A DNA stretch of 64,000 bases from Lojkania enalia (taxonomy: Eukaryota > Ascomycota > Dothideomycetes > Pleosporales): positions 1 through 64,000 of the forward strand of contig ML986603.1 of NCBI GenBank assembly GCA_010094045.1, written 5' to 3'. Of this stretch, positions 34,195 through 46,003 are shown piece after piece. The position numbers were made by a program, and so were the translations under genes. The notes beneath the pieces were generated by a model that saw nothing but the letters and a program-made list of their open reading frames with translations, ran no database searches and was not told the origin of the DNA. Numbering within the stretch: the stretch's first letter is position 1; each line of letters opens with the position of its first letter.

Positions 34195-35303
34195 ATGTTC
34201 TGGGCTCGCATCACGACTGGCCTGCTTGTTACACGACTCTATCAAGAGACGCAAGCACATTGTGGGGCTGAAGACCTCGAAACGGTGAGTCTGTTTGACT
34301 GACATTAGTATAGATGTCTTCAGTCGCTTCATGTTTAACAAAACTGTCACTGAGCAATGGCAATACGTTCGGTACTATCTTTCCATCGACACACCTCATC
34401 CCCAGCATGGACTAACTACATCTTAGTAACCTCTCCATGGGCCAAGCCCGTGACTCGGGACTGTGGGACCAATATATGCCCTTCTACGACATCTATACAG
34501 AGGATGTGCGCTGCGGCTGGGGTGCCTCAAAATCGGGTCCTGGCACGCAAACCGCGAACGTGGTCGCGGGCGATGAAGTAGGTTTCGTGATAGGCCGGAG
34601 CGCAGACGAACCGCTTGAACCCTACATCATCTACCATAATGGCCCGGGCCAAGCCTATTTGTCGAAGTCCCCGACGGATGATCTGGACCATTACGAAGGT
34701 GGTGGCGAATGGTTTAAGATCGCCTCTCTTGGTGTAAAAAATGACACATACTGGCTCACGCGAGGTCAGAGAGGGGTGAGTACGCTTTTGATTTCCAGTA
34801 ACTCCAAATATCTCTACTTTCAACATTTCTCTGGGATCTACCGCTGTCTTGTGTGGACCCATTACCCCTCAGGACCGACCCATAGTATTCTTCCCGCCAC
34901 CAACAAATCATGTTTCTCACACGCTTCTAGATGAACTTCACCCTCCCCAGCACTACACCTCCGGGTCTCTATCTCTTGCGGGTCGAACACCTCTATGTGC
35001 GCTCCGCCTTCAACACAACACAATTCTACATTGCCTGTGCACAAATAAACATCACTTCTCCTCCTAAGACTACCATAGGAACACCTGGACCACTCGTCAA
35101 GTTTCCCGGTGCGTATAAGTTGGAGGATCCAGGTATGTATGAATTATATCAATATCATGATAAAATTCATAAGAGAAATTTATGACGCAGTGGTTGAGAC
35201 TGACAGTCTTGCAGGTATTTGGGTGCAAGACAACTATTATGACTGGCCGCCGAGCGGGTTGTTGAATTATGTTCCACCTGGGCCACCTGTCTGGACCGGA
35301 TGA
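34195..35303 (+). CDS. Lytic polysaccharide monooxygenase, AA9 (GH61) family
   Basis: Five exons, 34195-34261, 34314-34371, 34427-34775, 34931-35132 and 35215-35303, give 254 aa. The first splice yields ...QETQA|HYVFSRFMFNKTVTEQWQYV: signal peptide cleavage after Ala21 exposes the N-terminal His that forms the copper histidine brace. The second brace His is His112 (IIYHNGPGQAYL) and the axial Tyr is Tyr191 in the QFYIACAQI segment. The end GPPVWTG is typical of AA9. There is no cellulose-binding module or linker. The enzyme cleaves crystalline cellulose or related beta-glucans oxidatively using O2/H2O2. The signal peptide is weak, its core being interrupted by Arg14. The third intron is long (155 nt). 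Confidence 0.9.
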
Positions 35304-35453
35304 GAATGTAATAATAAAGAGTTGTGGAGGAAATATAAGCATCCAGAAAAACAGAGGAAAGTACATTTGTGGGAGCCTAGTTTTACCGTTATTATCTCCA
35401 TATCATCCTAGAGCGCCTAACAAATTCTTCTCCCCTCTTCGCATTTTCATTCC

Positions 35454-38400
35454 TCATACAACATCAAACCCATGTACAGCACTCGGCCACTGCTGATCAA
35501 GAACTTCGCTCACACGACTTAAGATCCTACTCCCTCCAAGCAAGACCTGGAATTTCTCTATGCGCTGTATAGCTGGCATAAGAATAAAAGCCGGGAGACC
35601 AAATACACTAACTGTTTTCAAAGTCTGGTTAGATGCAGCTCGCAAGCTCGACGTTAGTGGTAGATTGTACGAATTTTTGAGCGAGGCGAGAGTAACTTGT
35701 GCAGCAAATGGGTTGAGTCCCGTACGGCGGAGGAAGAGTTCCCACTGCTTCATATTAGCTTGGCGCATCGTGCCTTGCCCGAATGTGTCCATGCATAGGA
35801 AATATGGCTCATGCGTTGCCTCATAGTAAACTCACAAGAGTCTCTTCCTGCAGCAGCCTCAGCTCCCCGATATCTTTACTCCCATGTGGTAGTCCCCACT
35901 TCGCCATCTCTCCAACAACTATTCTAGAAAGCACCTGTTCACCGCCCTTAACATATCTGACTAGGATCTCGGCCTCCATTCTGGTACCAAATGATTTGAG
36001 GTCCATCAATGCCTCAATGTCACGGGAATCAGTTAGACGACCTGTACTAGACTCTTCCAGCTCCTTATTGAGTCCTTCGCTAACAAGAACAACAAGTCTT
36101 TCATATCTATGTTGAAGTTCTGAGATGCGCTCTCTAATCGGTGAGTGGTTCGGCTGACCAGGAAGTGCTTGTTGTTTGATATTTTGCAGGGTTGTGAATA
36201 TCAGACCCGTTGATGGAGAAAGTAGAAGGTCGGCTTCTTTGGCTGGGGAATGTGGTAGGCTGAAGTCGCGCTCTATGAACTCAGCATTCGAATAGAAGTT
36301 CTCAATTTGACGAGTCAGACGGCGTTGCTGAAGAAGTGTTGAGGAGATAATGAATGAGCACGGGGATAAAATTCTCGGGACTGGTGGTAGTTTTTGGGAA
36401 AATGGCAGCATTTCTGAACTTTCAGGATGATCCTGTAATGCCACTCCAGTTGGAGCGTCACTATGTGCGCTCTTGGATGCCTCTGTAAGGCCGGCGGAGA
36501 AGCCAGAAGTAGCGTGCTGCATTATTTGGTCTTCATAAGCCTTTCTACCTCCGTCTACTACCTTTGCCGGCAGCTTCCCATGAATCGCCATAAATTTGTG
36601 GAGGGCCGTTGAAGCAGAAAACATGCCTCCAAACATAATGTCATCGTCGCGCCTACCTAACGACTGCTGTGGCTGAGGATGTGATATTTCGGCTTGGGAA
36701 GTAGCAGGCTGTGGTTCCTGTGACGGTGGGTTTCGCTTGCTGGAAACTTGGAGCATGTACTGGCCTTGCGTATTTGTGCGTCCGATTTCCTCGTCCGCCT
36801 CTTCGTCATCAATTTCAATTTTTCTTTTTCTAATTAATGCCTCCATATCGTTAGTCGGAGTGAAACTCGAGAGTTCGATCTCCTCATCGCTGTCCTCTTC
36901 GTAGTCGAGAATCCGTAACCCTTCCCGCTTCCAGATGTTAGTTGAGCTCGTCATGATGTCTCCAATAGTTAGCTCGGCCATTAGCTTCTCTAGCACCCCA
37001 CCATCATCTTTGAGGGATTCAGAGATCATAATGGTAGCCATATGAGATGGAAATGGGCTCCAGTGCATATCTCTTTCAAGTTTGGACACTCCATGCCATG
37101 ATGAGTCTGGTTTTAAGTACTCCCTTTTCACTTGCAAAAGGAATTCCCGCTGTGCCTCTAACTCCGATCCCGTGACTAGCTGCTTTCCTGTCTTCTTGTT
37201 TGTAGAAATCTCCCAGGGAGCTGTTGGTAGGGAAAAGTCAAGAATCGGAACGTCTACCCGCATTGTTGTATCAACTTCCGAAAGCTTCTCGTTTTCAAGC
37301 TTCCTGTTGACCTCTTCGACCGCAGGTGCGACGTCCTTGAAGAAGTCTGCGAAACTATCATTAGGGCTCAGAATATCGTCGCCGGACTCGAAGTTAGATG
37401 GCAGTTCGGGAATGTATTCATGAACAATCTCTGGAAAAGATACCGATTTCAATTTCTTCATTGGAGATTGGGGAAACAAAGGCGGAGTAAGTGGACATTC
37501 TACTTTGAGGTCCTCTATCTTTCGTTTCATAATCCGCGGCGATTCAATGTCGAGAGATGCCGGCAGTAGATCAAAGGCTTGAGTCAAGTCATCGCCCTCA
37601 AATAGCATAGGATCGCTGGCATCCGACCCTTCCCGGACAAGTTGTGGTATAACAGTAGGTTCCTCCATGATGCGCTCTTCGAGCATCTTTGCCTCCGCAG
37701 CTACTGAGTTGGGACTCTCTGAAAGTAATTCGAGACGATTTCCTGGAGAGGAAGGTATGTATGGTGTAAATGGCGGTGAGACAGGCAAAAGCGGCGGAGT
37801 CAAAGGCTCCAGGGCTGGATTCTGTAGCAGTCAATAGTTTGAAATAGTCCAAGTTCTTGTACACATACTCTATTATAAGTAAGACTCTCTGCTTTGATCT
37901 TCTCCGCATCTAGTAGAGTGTAAGAGTCGTTCACTGCGGCTTGGAGAAAGAAAAGAACATCCTTGGAGACTGTAATCTTTTCGGCTTTTACCTGCTCTTT
38001 GCATTTTGCTGGGAATGCATAATATCTTGAAGGCCATTCCAATCCTTCATCTTTCTCCTCGTCGACGGTTTCAAATGGTATACTCAACTTGTTGAAGCTT
38101 GGTATGGCTAGGCTACCGAAATCTTGAAGATCTAGCTCGTTGTCTGAACGCAGAATTGGAATTTCCATTTTCAAGTTCAGTATCCGTTTCCGATTATCAG
38201 CGATCAAATGCTCATTCTCTGATTGCTGTCGTAAAGATTGAATGGCTTTCAGGAACAGCGCGGCGTCTTTGCTAACTCCTAGTCTTTCTTTGCTCAGTTC
38301 ATCGGCTGGGTTAGGAAGAATATCCTCTGTGAGTTCCATGAGATCTCTTTCAATGTCATCGCTCGATGGGGCGTGATCGACTATGATGCCAAGCTGCTCC

Positions 38401-38480
38401 AGCGAGAAGTTGCGTGTCAATCCGTGGAACCTCGAGTACTCTAGGACTGTCGGTTCCCGCTCCTCGAGGTCGAGATCCAT
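35454..38480 (-). CDS. Zip2/SHOC1-like protein candidate (XPF-fold meiotic factor)
   Basis: Three exons, 38480-37869, 37821-35836 and 35744-35454, give 962 aa. The last acceptor is ambiguous by one codon (35744 or 35747). The N-terminal part is helical and acidic with two related segments (LGVSKDAALFLKAIQ and ITVSKDVLFFLQAAV). The middle is long and disordered with VPILDFSLPTAPWE. The C-terminal ~250 residues look like a degenerate nuclease/HhH region (VLVSEGLNKELEESSTGRL, RTGLNPFAAQVTLASLK, GLPAFILMPAIQRIEKFQ). That order and the LDFSLP...W element recall Zip2/SHOC1, the XPF-like partner of Spo16 in meiotic crossover formation. The assignment is inference; a fungus-specific uncharacterised family is the alternative. 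The gene converges with AA9, 150 bp away. Confidence 0.55.
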
Positions 38481-39668
38481 ATCAATATGGGGTTCTGAAA
38501 GACCTTTTCTAGTGATGAGCGTAACAAAACCTAGATAGCGTGCATCTCGGGATAGATATTGATGTCGAGTGAGAGGTGCGGCTGCGCCTTCCCAACCTTT
38601 GAAGAAGTTCGTGCCATCACGTGGGTTTGCGTTCCTGGACCTCGATCAAGACCTGCAAGTAGGAGCTTTATGATTTGGGGGATTTTTACGCCGGGAATCG
38701 ATGAGACATAGGGTATTGCGGTAGATCATTGTGAACTCACTTATCTAAGCCGTTCTTCTGTAATAGTAAATTGTGTTTCAATTTTGAATACGGGAAACTA
38801 GGAGGCACTTAGCTTATCACCAAGAGCGTAAACGGGCCATCAGGGAGGCAAGGGAGATGAGGCATCCACAGCAATGCCTAGGACTATGTTGGATATCTCG
38901 GCCTAGGATTGTAGCTAGGGAGAAAGTTCGCATCTGGCTAGAACTATGAGTCCTGTATTTATGCACCTTAATAGGCTTTCTTGGGATCCTTTCCAAAGAC
39001 ACGTAGGTGTTCGTCACCAAAAGAACTGAGATATATGTTGAGAATTCAGCTGTCTTAACGAATCCTCTCACCACTGTGCCACCTAAATTCGGCTCTAGAT
39101 AATCATACATAAAAGCCGTGCTCTTAGTCTTAGCACACTAAGAGCTATATAAAGACCGACCAGCGAACGCCAAGAGCCCATCCAGAGTCCGTCCCTAGCA
39201 TCTAAATCCTGTAGAAAAATACGCACTCCTAGAATATCGCTAATGCAGCACAACGATCAAATACGAGCTATCGAGAGCCTTGAAAAGAGACTAAATATTC
39301 CAGGTTCCTTTCGCTCAAGCCGGTAATGCATATAACCCGAGGGCTCTGTTCTCTTTTTGTTCCTTTCGGTAGATTTTAATCAAAACTATATCTTCTCTTA
39401 AACACACAGAAGCCAAACGCGGCCGCGAGGAAGATTAGGATGAGGATAGGGCGCATGGCCCACCAGACCCATTGCGAGATCGAGCGAGGAGCACTTTGGT
39501 GAGACGTCAGATTGTCATGTACCTGGGACATCCAGAATCGAGTATGTTGCGAAAGAGTCGGAGGCTTAGAGGAATAAATTTTGAATTTGTGAAGGGTACC
39601 ACACGGGAAGGAATGAGAAACGGAGTGGGTTTGGGTATTGTAGGGATTTGTGCAAACAAACTAACAAC
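38481..39668. other. Intergenic region with a short inverted repeat
   Basis: About 1.2 kb between two minus-strand genes. An open frame at 38817-39110 (minus, 97 aa) has no recognisable content. A perfect 9-bp inverted repeat lies at 39120-39145 (separate entry). Confidence 0.45.
39120..39145. repeat. 9-bp inverted repeat, 8-nt loop
   Basis: Arms gctcttagt (39120-39128) and actaagagc (39137-39145) are perfectly complementary around cttagcac. It could form a small hairpin. A TATATAAAG-like sequence follows directly (39147-39155). Confidence 0.6.
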
Positions 39669-40945
39669 TTATTGCTCCTTTTCATACCCCTCTGGTTTTT
39701 CCATGTTGTTGGTCTCGTAGAACCTCGAGGTACATGAATAGCCGTTCCAGTCGAAGTTGTCCTTGGGGTTGCAGTGACACTTGTGGTCCAGACGATACTG
39801 CTCGCCAGTGGGGCAATGCGTGAAGGGAACGTGGTAATACGCAATGTCGTTGAAGAAGTGAATCTCTTCCTTCTTCAGCATGAGGCCAGCAGCGATTGAG
39901 TGTACTGGTGCGTCACCCCATCGCTCATAAAAGAAGCCACCGGCGTGGTCAAGAGAGTTAAAATAGTCGATGTAAGGTTGCGACCGAAGCCAATTAAGAT
40001 TGCCAATTTCGAAATTGGACCAGAAGTGGCAATGATTGTAGGTCTTGCCGTCATCGTCGCTGAGGAATTTCATCGAATTGCCGTCGACAAGGTGTTGCGG
40101 GTACGTGGATGTGAAGTTTTTCACAGCATCCCAGAGTGTAGGGATTGTTTCGACGTATTCATATAAACTGAGGACGAAGCTGTACTTCTTCTTGTGCTCT
40201 GACATGAACTTGAAGGTATCGTAATTGATGTCGCAGTAGAGCTCAATGCTGGGCTCCACACGCCAGTACCACTCGTAATCGAGCATCAATGGGTGACGGA
40301 AGAAGAAACCGGACTCGTAACGACACATGTGCCTATAGCTAATTGAATCGCCATAGATGATCTTCTTTTCTTTCATCTCTTCACGGACCTTAGCAGCGCG
40401 ATCTTGGTCAATGAAATCCGGGAAAGACCAATGCTCCTTAGGAATCTTGCCGTACTTGGTCTTGCCAGAGACCAGTGCAGTAGTTACCTTTTTGAATTCA
40501 TCATTGAAATCATCGTCGTTGAGGAAGACCCAGTCATAATTGAACTTGCGGTTGAAGCGATCTTCGACGTTACGGATCGACTTGGCGATTTCCCAGACAT
40601 CAGAATTGCGTGCGAGGGTTACAAATGTGGCATTCATGCGATCACCAGGCATGGTAGCGGGCGGGAGTTCCTTGGCGCCATCATTTGGGGTTGTTGTTGG
40701 CTTCTCCCCTTCCTGGTCGTGGCCCTGAGGCGGTTGCGGACTCGGGACCGATTCCGCTGGGCTGGTAGCTGGGTTGTTGCCATAGGCCGGCCAGTTGGCG
40801 GAGGGGACACTAGATGACGAGGAGATGAAGAAGAGGAGGATAAGGCACTGTAGAGTATTAGTCGCGCCCAATGTTGAACCTCAAGTCGGGGCCATACGAT
40901 GAGGGCAAAGACGATGTAGCGGAGGTACCGTTGCGTGCCTGCCAT
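39669..40945 (-). CDS. Alpha-1,2-mannosyltransferase, GT15 (Kre2/Mnt1 family)
   Basis: Exons 40945-40898 and 40847-39669, with a 50-nt intron, encode 408 aa. The short first exon gives [16 protein letters not shown] and the splice continues [13 protein letters not shown], forming one signal-anchor of a type II Golgi enzyme. A Pro/Ser/Thr-rich stem follows. The catalytic domain shows the family blocks [86 protein letters not shown] and [17 protein letters not shown]. It adds alpha-1,2-mannose to O-linked (and outer-chain N-linked) glycans of wall proteins, using GDP-mannose and Mn2+. It is divergent from PAT1. Confidence 0.96.
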
Positions 40946-41677
40946 TGCGCCGCGAGACTGCTGCTGCTGCTGGTATGGGGCTTCGAACCGCTGGTTCTTC
41001 TCCGGGCTGCTTATGCCCTCCACTTTGCCGGCTATGGGACGCTATGGGCGGCCTGTCGCGTTCCGGGCGGGCAAATTCGAGGCCTCGGATCGATGTCGTC
41101 GGATGCTCAAGGCGCAGACAGTGTCGTGGGTGTCTGAAAGGACGGGGCTGCGCAAGGGCGTTAGGAACAAGCAAGGGCAGAAGAAGCACAGAGGGCATGC
41201 ATGGACAAACAGTTGGAAAGAAGAGAAGACGGGTAGCAAGAAGCGGCGAGGGGTGGGGAGGAGCAGCGGTCGCGTGAAAAGGAGACGAATGCAGGTTCCA
41301 AGGCTCTTGGAGAGGTGTGGCTGATTCGGATTTCACTGCCACCATAAGGTTAGCCCGTCGCGGATTGGGCAAAGTTTCCTCTAAGCTGCGGCAAGTCCCG
41401 CCGGGTGCCAGAACCACGCACAGCGCTCTCCATCCATCCCACCACGGCCGGCGACCCTCCCCTCATTACTGTCGTATTGCCTATCCCCAACGCAACCCAC
41501 GATAGCTTCAAAGAGCGCCGATGCTGCGGCCGCCCTGTTGCGCTCTCACCTCCTTCACCTCTCCTGCTGGGCACCTATTCAGCGTGGATTTTCCACCCAC
41601 ACCAGACCACCATATTCTCTGCCTCGACCGTGGGCCACAAGCCTTCCCACCATCACCCACATTGGGCACTGCTCGTC
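40946..41677. promoter_or_regulatory. Divergent promoter region MNT1/PAT1
   Basis: About 730 bp. GC-rich with overlapping open frames on both strands that I read as compositional. No specific motif claimed. Confidence 0.45.
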
Positions 41678-44310
41678 ATGTCTTTCTTTGGCTTTGACAC
41701 CACGCTGCCCAAAGATCAGGGCCATTCCGCCAATGCGCCTGGCTTCGGCCAGGTTCGAGACGCGTTTGCTGGGCTAGGTGGGGGAGCTCAGGATGACGAC
41801 GATGCGTATGTTGCACTACGAAGACACGCAAGACGCGACTAATTCATATCCATAGGATCGATTTCGAAGACACCTACGATGGACTCGGCGACCAGCTTGA
41901 CGATACCGACGACGCCTTCAATGACGATACGTTTGGTGGCGGACCTGCCACTCAGCAGTCAATCGGCAGGGACTTCGACTTCGCCGGCCAGACGTCTCAG
42001 ATAGCAAACACCATACTCGAGGAGCAGATGCTCTTCCAAGCTCGCAATCCCCAGCATAAGCAGAAGACCCAGTTTGAGCAGAAACCTACGCCGCAACCCC
42101 CGAAGCCTACGAGAAGCGGCTATGAGAGCTACAACGACCCCAGTTACATTCCGCAGTTGGAAGTACGCTCTGACATCTGGGGAATCAAGCCGAAGACCGC
42201 ACCCGCGAAGCAAATAGAGCACCAAGCGCCGACTGCGCCAGCTAAGAAGATAATGAGTTTAGAAGAGATTGAGGCAATGATGCGTGCGCAGCCTACTCAG
42301 GAAACATCTGCACCACTCCCAACCCAGCCTACTTCAGCCCAAGCCTCATCTATCCTTCTCCATCACCAGCAAAATCTAATTCCCCATAGTCAATCCCAAC
42401 TAGGCGTACCCCCGCAATATACGCCCCAGATTCTGCAGCGACCACACCAGCCTTCCCAAGCCCCACCAGCCTCTAGACAGCAACAGCAGGTCCATGTTGA
42501 ACTTCCTGGCCATCCTGTCCAGGCTCCGCCGACGCAACCTACCACTATCTTGCAACGACAGAGGTCAACGCCAAACGAACCTATGGCCCAGCACCAACAG
42601 CAACAGAGGCATGCACCGCAACAACTAACGGCTCATAGGCCACCCTCTCAGCCTAGGCAGATTTTGAAGAACCCTAACCGTCTTTCGGGCCACGGTCAAC
42701 AGGTTCAAGGACAGCGTAGCCACGTGCCGGGACATAGCCGCGGTCCTTCATTTCCCGGGATGGCTATCACTCATCCAGACCAATTACTCCAGATGACAGA
42801 AGAAGAGCGCACCTCTTATCTTGAAGAAGATGCGAAGCGCGCGAAGCGAAATCACAAGATTGCTCTCCTCTCGAAGGACAACGGATTGATGACACCACAG
42901 GACAAGAATTTCATCACTCGCATCCAACTGCAGCAGCTCATGGCTGCTACAGGAAATTTGGAGGGACAAGGATCTGAGACCGCCCTCGCCGAAGATTTCT
43001 ACTTTCAAGTTTTTAGCCAAATCCGTGGTGCACCGAGGCAGACACCACACCAGCCAGCCAATCAGTTTGCGCAAACCTATCTATTCCAAACCAATAGCAG
43101 ATACGGACCAGGCCGTCGGCAAGGACGTGGTGGAGATAACCACATGCAGCGTATGGAGCAACAGGTCCAGCGAGCTGTTGAAGCGGCAAAGGCAAAGCCG
43201 AAAGGGAAACAACTCGTTATTGAAGGAAGCTTGGGGAAGATTGCATTCAGCAACGCTAAGACCCCAAGACCGCTGCTGAGTATCAAACGGCCGGAGACAG
43301 GTGATAAACACCCAAGCAAGACGCACAAGTCCTCAGTTGCGGACCGCAAAGAGGTTCTACGCAATATTGAAAATGTGTACATGACTCTGATGCACATGGA
43401 GGACCATGCACGCCTACTCCCCCCACCAATCAACGAGGAGAGCCCAGCTGAGGCCATCCAAGAGCACTTAGAGTGGCGAACGAAGATTGAAGCTTTGCAC
43501 AAGAAGCTTTGGGAAGATATCAAGATAATGGAACCGATCAATCCACAGTAAGTACTAGTGTCAGCTTGACACTGTAATTTACTCACATAGCGCAGTGCTC
43601 TTATTCCTCATCCATTCATTGCAATATTGTCCCATGCGAAAGGCAAGAAGGCCATTTCCCGCATCTTTCGTCACATTGATGAGCAGGAGCGTATCACGGT
43701 AGTCACTATGATCGTGGTTCACTTGGACAATCTATCCGTTGTTTCTCATGCGATCGCCACTCCAGACGAACCTCTAACCCCAGCCATCCGTGAAGAAGTT
43801 GAGCTTTTCTCTCATGCAGTTATGCCTCCGCTATTCGCGCACATTTCTGAATCACCGCTAAACATCATTATTGGCCTTCTTGGGCTCCTTTTGGACCGTA
43901 CCAACCTACATATCGTAGCGCGCTCCAAGGTCGGCGTGTCTCTCCTTACTATTCTAATTTCGCGCGCCGAACTTTTGAAACAATCCACACCGGAAATTGA
44001 CATTGGTGACTGGGAGCAATGGACCGAGCTTTACAACCGGTTATTTGACGTTGTGGAGCCTGTCTTGCCAGAAATCTTCCCTGGAACGGTTAACGATACC
44101 GACGACATGTATGTCTGGCAATTCCTGGCTGCAATGGGCGTCGGTGCAAGCCCAGAGCAGCAGCAGAGGTTGGTGATTGGAGTCAAGGACCGAGTTATGG
44201 AAACCGTGACAGTCTGCAAGGCGCTGCCGCCAGAGATGGCAGGCCCTCGCCTTGCAAACGTGAACCTCTTTATGAGGGCTATTGGGTTGGATGTCGAATT
44301 GCTTGGATGA
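41678..44310 (+). CDS. PAT1: mRNA decay activator Pat1
   Basis: Exons 41678-41805, 41856-43547 and 43596-44310 encode 844 aa. The N-terminus MSFFGFDTTLP is followed by an acidic segment (DTYDGLGDQLDDTDDAFNDD) that in the family contacts Dhh1. FDFAGQTSQIANTILEEQML, SDIWGIKPK and SLEEIEAMM come next. A long Gln/Pro-rich low-complexity region fits P-body condensation. The central block contains FYFQVFSQIRG, RTPHQPANQF-like sequence and GSLGKIAFSNAKTPRPLLSI. The C-terminal solenoid (Pat-C) that binds Lsm1-7 and Dcp2 ends in LANVNLFMRAIGLDVELLG. Pat1 links deadenylation to decapping in P-bodies. Confidence 0.95.
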
Positions 44311-46003
44311 AATGGGGTTAGACATATATTGAGAATAATCGAAAGTGGTACCACCCTGAAAGACGAGAGGTCCCCTACACTAAATGAAAGACACATCTGC
44401 TAGAGCGAAAGAAGGTGCGGTCGGCTCTTTGGTAGGATTGTCGATGCCTTCTTAGTCGACCTGTTAAGGAAGAAAAGGTTATGTGTGTAAATGGCCAAAA
44501 TGTATACTAAGAAGCTATCGTAGACCATGTGACGAGTAGTTAGTTGTCCTTCTACCATTCTCATATTTATGAAAGAGACACTGGTAGCTGGAAGATGAAT
44601 TCAACAAGATCTGTGTGTATCATTGTCGATAGCTTCAATAATAAGAAGTGTTACTACAGCTAAAAGCAATCCTTCAGGCCCTAATTTGATGTCTCGTCTA
44701 ATATGTAAATTCTTGTTCATGTCCCAGCCCATGCTGAAGTTGAACCTCGCCCTGCTAATTATGCACCTACGACCCTCAAATGCATACCCGTTCCAAATAC
44801 TATGTCCAACAGTTGCCGCCAGGCCGCATCCACGATGTTGTACGCGCTGCACAGAAGCTCAACGCCGTCCTAGTTTAACGCCTTCCCCTCGATCTTGTCC
44901 AATCGGATGTGTGAATTGGTCGAGCCCTGTACAAGCCTACGACATGTCCAACAATCAGCCCCGCTCCTTTCATCCCCAAATAGCAGTCACTCCATGCGGT
45001 TACCTTGTTGGCCGACACCCTTCGAAACACAATAGGGAGAGAGTGTCGTTTCGCCGAGCGTCAGGCGCCACCATCGCAGGATCCATCTAAAAACGATCAG
45101 CCTGGGCACGTGAAACATGTTCCATAAGGAAAAAAAAAGGAGGCAGCAAGGCTAAGCTTTGCCATTTGCTTGTCTCGACGCCGCATCAAACGACAGGCCT
45201 GGACTCAGTGGTTACGTGACGGCGCATGGACGGCGGTTTCGCGTAGCCAAGCCCCAGCAAGCCAAGTGGGGAGCCTGTTGCAGCTATGAAACGAGATTCG
45301 TAGGTGTCGTCGAAATCTCGTCCAATGCTAGTACTGGTGTCCCAACAACCCTTTACTGCCGTTAACAGTCTCCGGCAGTGCGCGTATGAGGTCTACGAGT
45401 CTGTGGAGAATTCGACCACAGTCTCCACCAGACATTCACCAATGGTGCCGTTATGAGAACGCTAAAGTCTCGATTAGGCAATCCACTAACTTTTTTGGGT
45501 CCTGATCCAGATGATTTGGAGAAAATTCGGACTCTCACATCCAGGCGCAAAGCTTGATCTTCCCTAGGATGCTTTTACTAGCGCAACGCGGAAGCCTCTC
45601 GATTAGATGGCAACTGCCATATCTCCCGCTCTACTCGTGTCGCCGCGTAGTCCCTATCCCCTGGCTTTGTGGGTACTTCCGGTTTTCCCTATAATTCTGG
45701 ACGGTAGGTCCATGCATCAGTATCTGTCATGGCTCTGAGTTTCATCGGCTTGTCTTATTCCATTCCTTTTTGATCCACTGTTCCGGTTTCGACTGTCTTT
45801 CTTTTAACAAGTCTGTTGCCTCGCTGAACGAGAGAATTCGTCCCTTCACTTCAGGCCGAGCCTTTGATTCTCTTCGTGAGGGAGTAGTAAACCTGCTCTT
45901 CTCTTTTTCTTTCCTTCATTCTTGTTCATATTTCCCGGACCATTCACTCCCTTTTCGTTAACGAATACGTATTCGTTACGGCTGCCGGTCAGCATTAGCC
46001 AAG
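44311..46003. other. Intergenic region PAT1 / aspartic protease
   Basis: About 1.7 kb. It should contain the PAT1 3' UTR and the protease promoter. The plus-strand frame 44623-45090 (155 codons) has no domain and no conserved look. A run of nine A bases occurs near 45130. A pyrimidine-rich segment at 45760-45960 immediately precedes the protease and is typical of a fungal 5' leader. Confidence 0.45.

Noticed and set aside
34285..34313. gtgagt at 34285 as the first donor of the AA9 gene
   Set aside because: It gives an intron of about 29 nt and puts exon 2 out of frame; the donor at 34262 keeps the frame and restores the N-terminal His.
38817..39110. 97-codon minus frame as a gene
   Set aside because: No domain, no splice partners, and no conserved look; probably chance.
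44623..45090. 155-codon plus frame between PAT1 and the protease
   Set aside because: Composition and content look random; the opposite strand is open as well.
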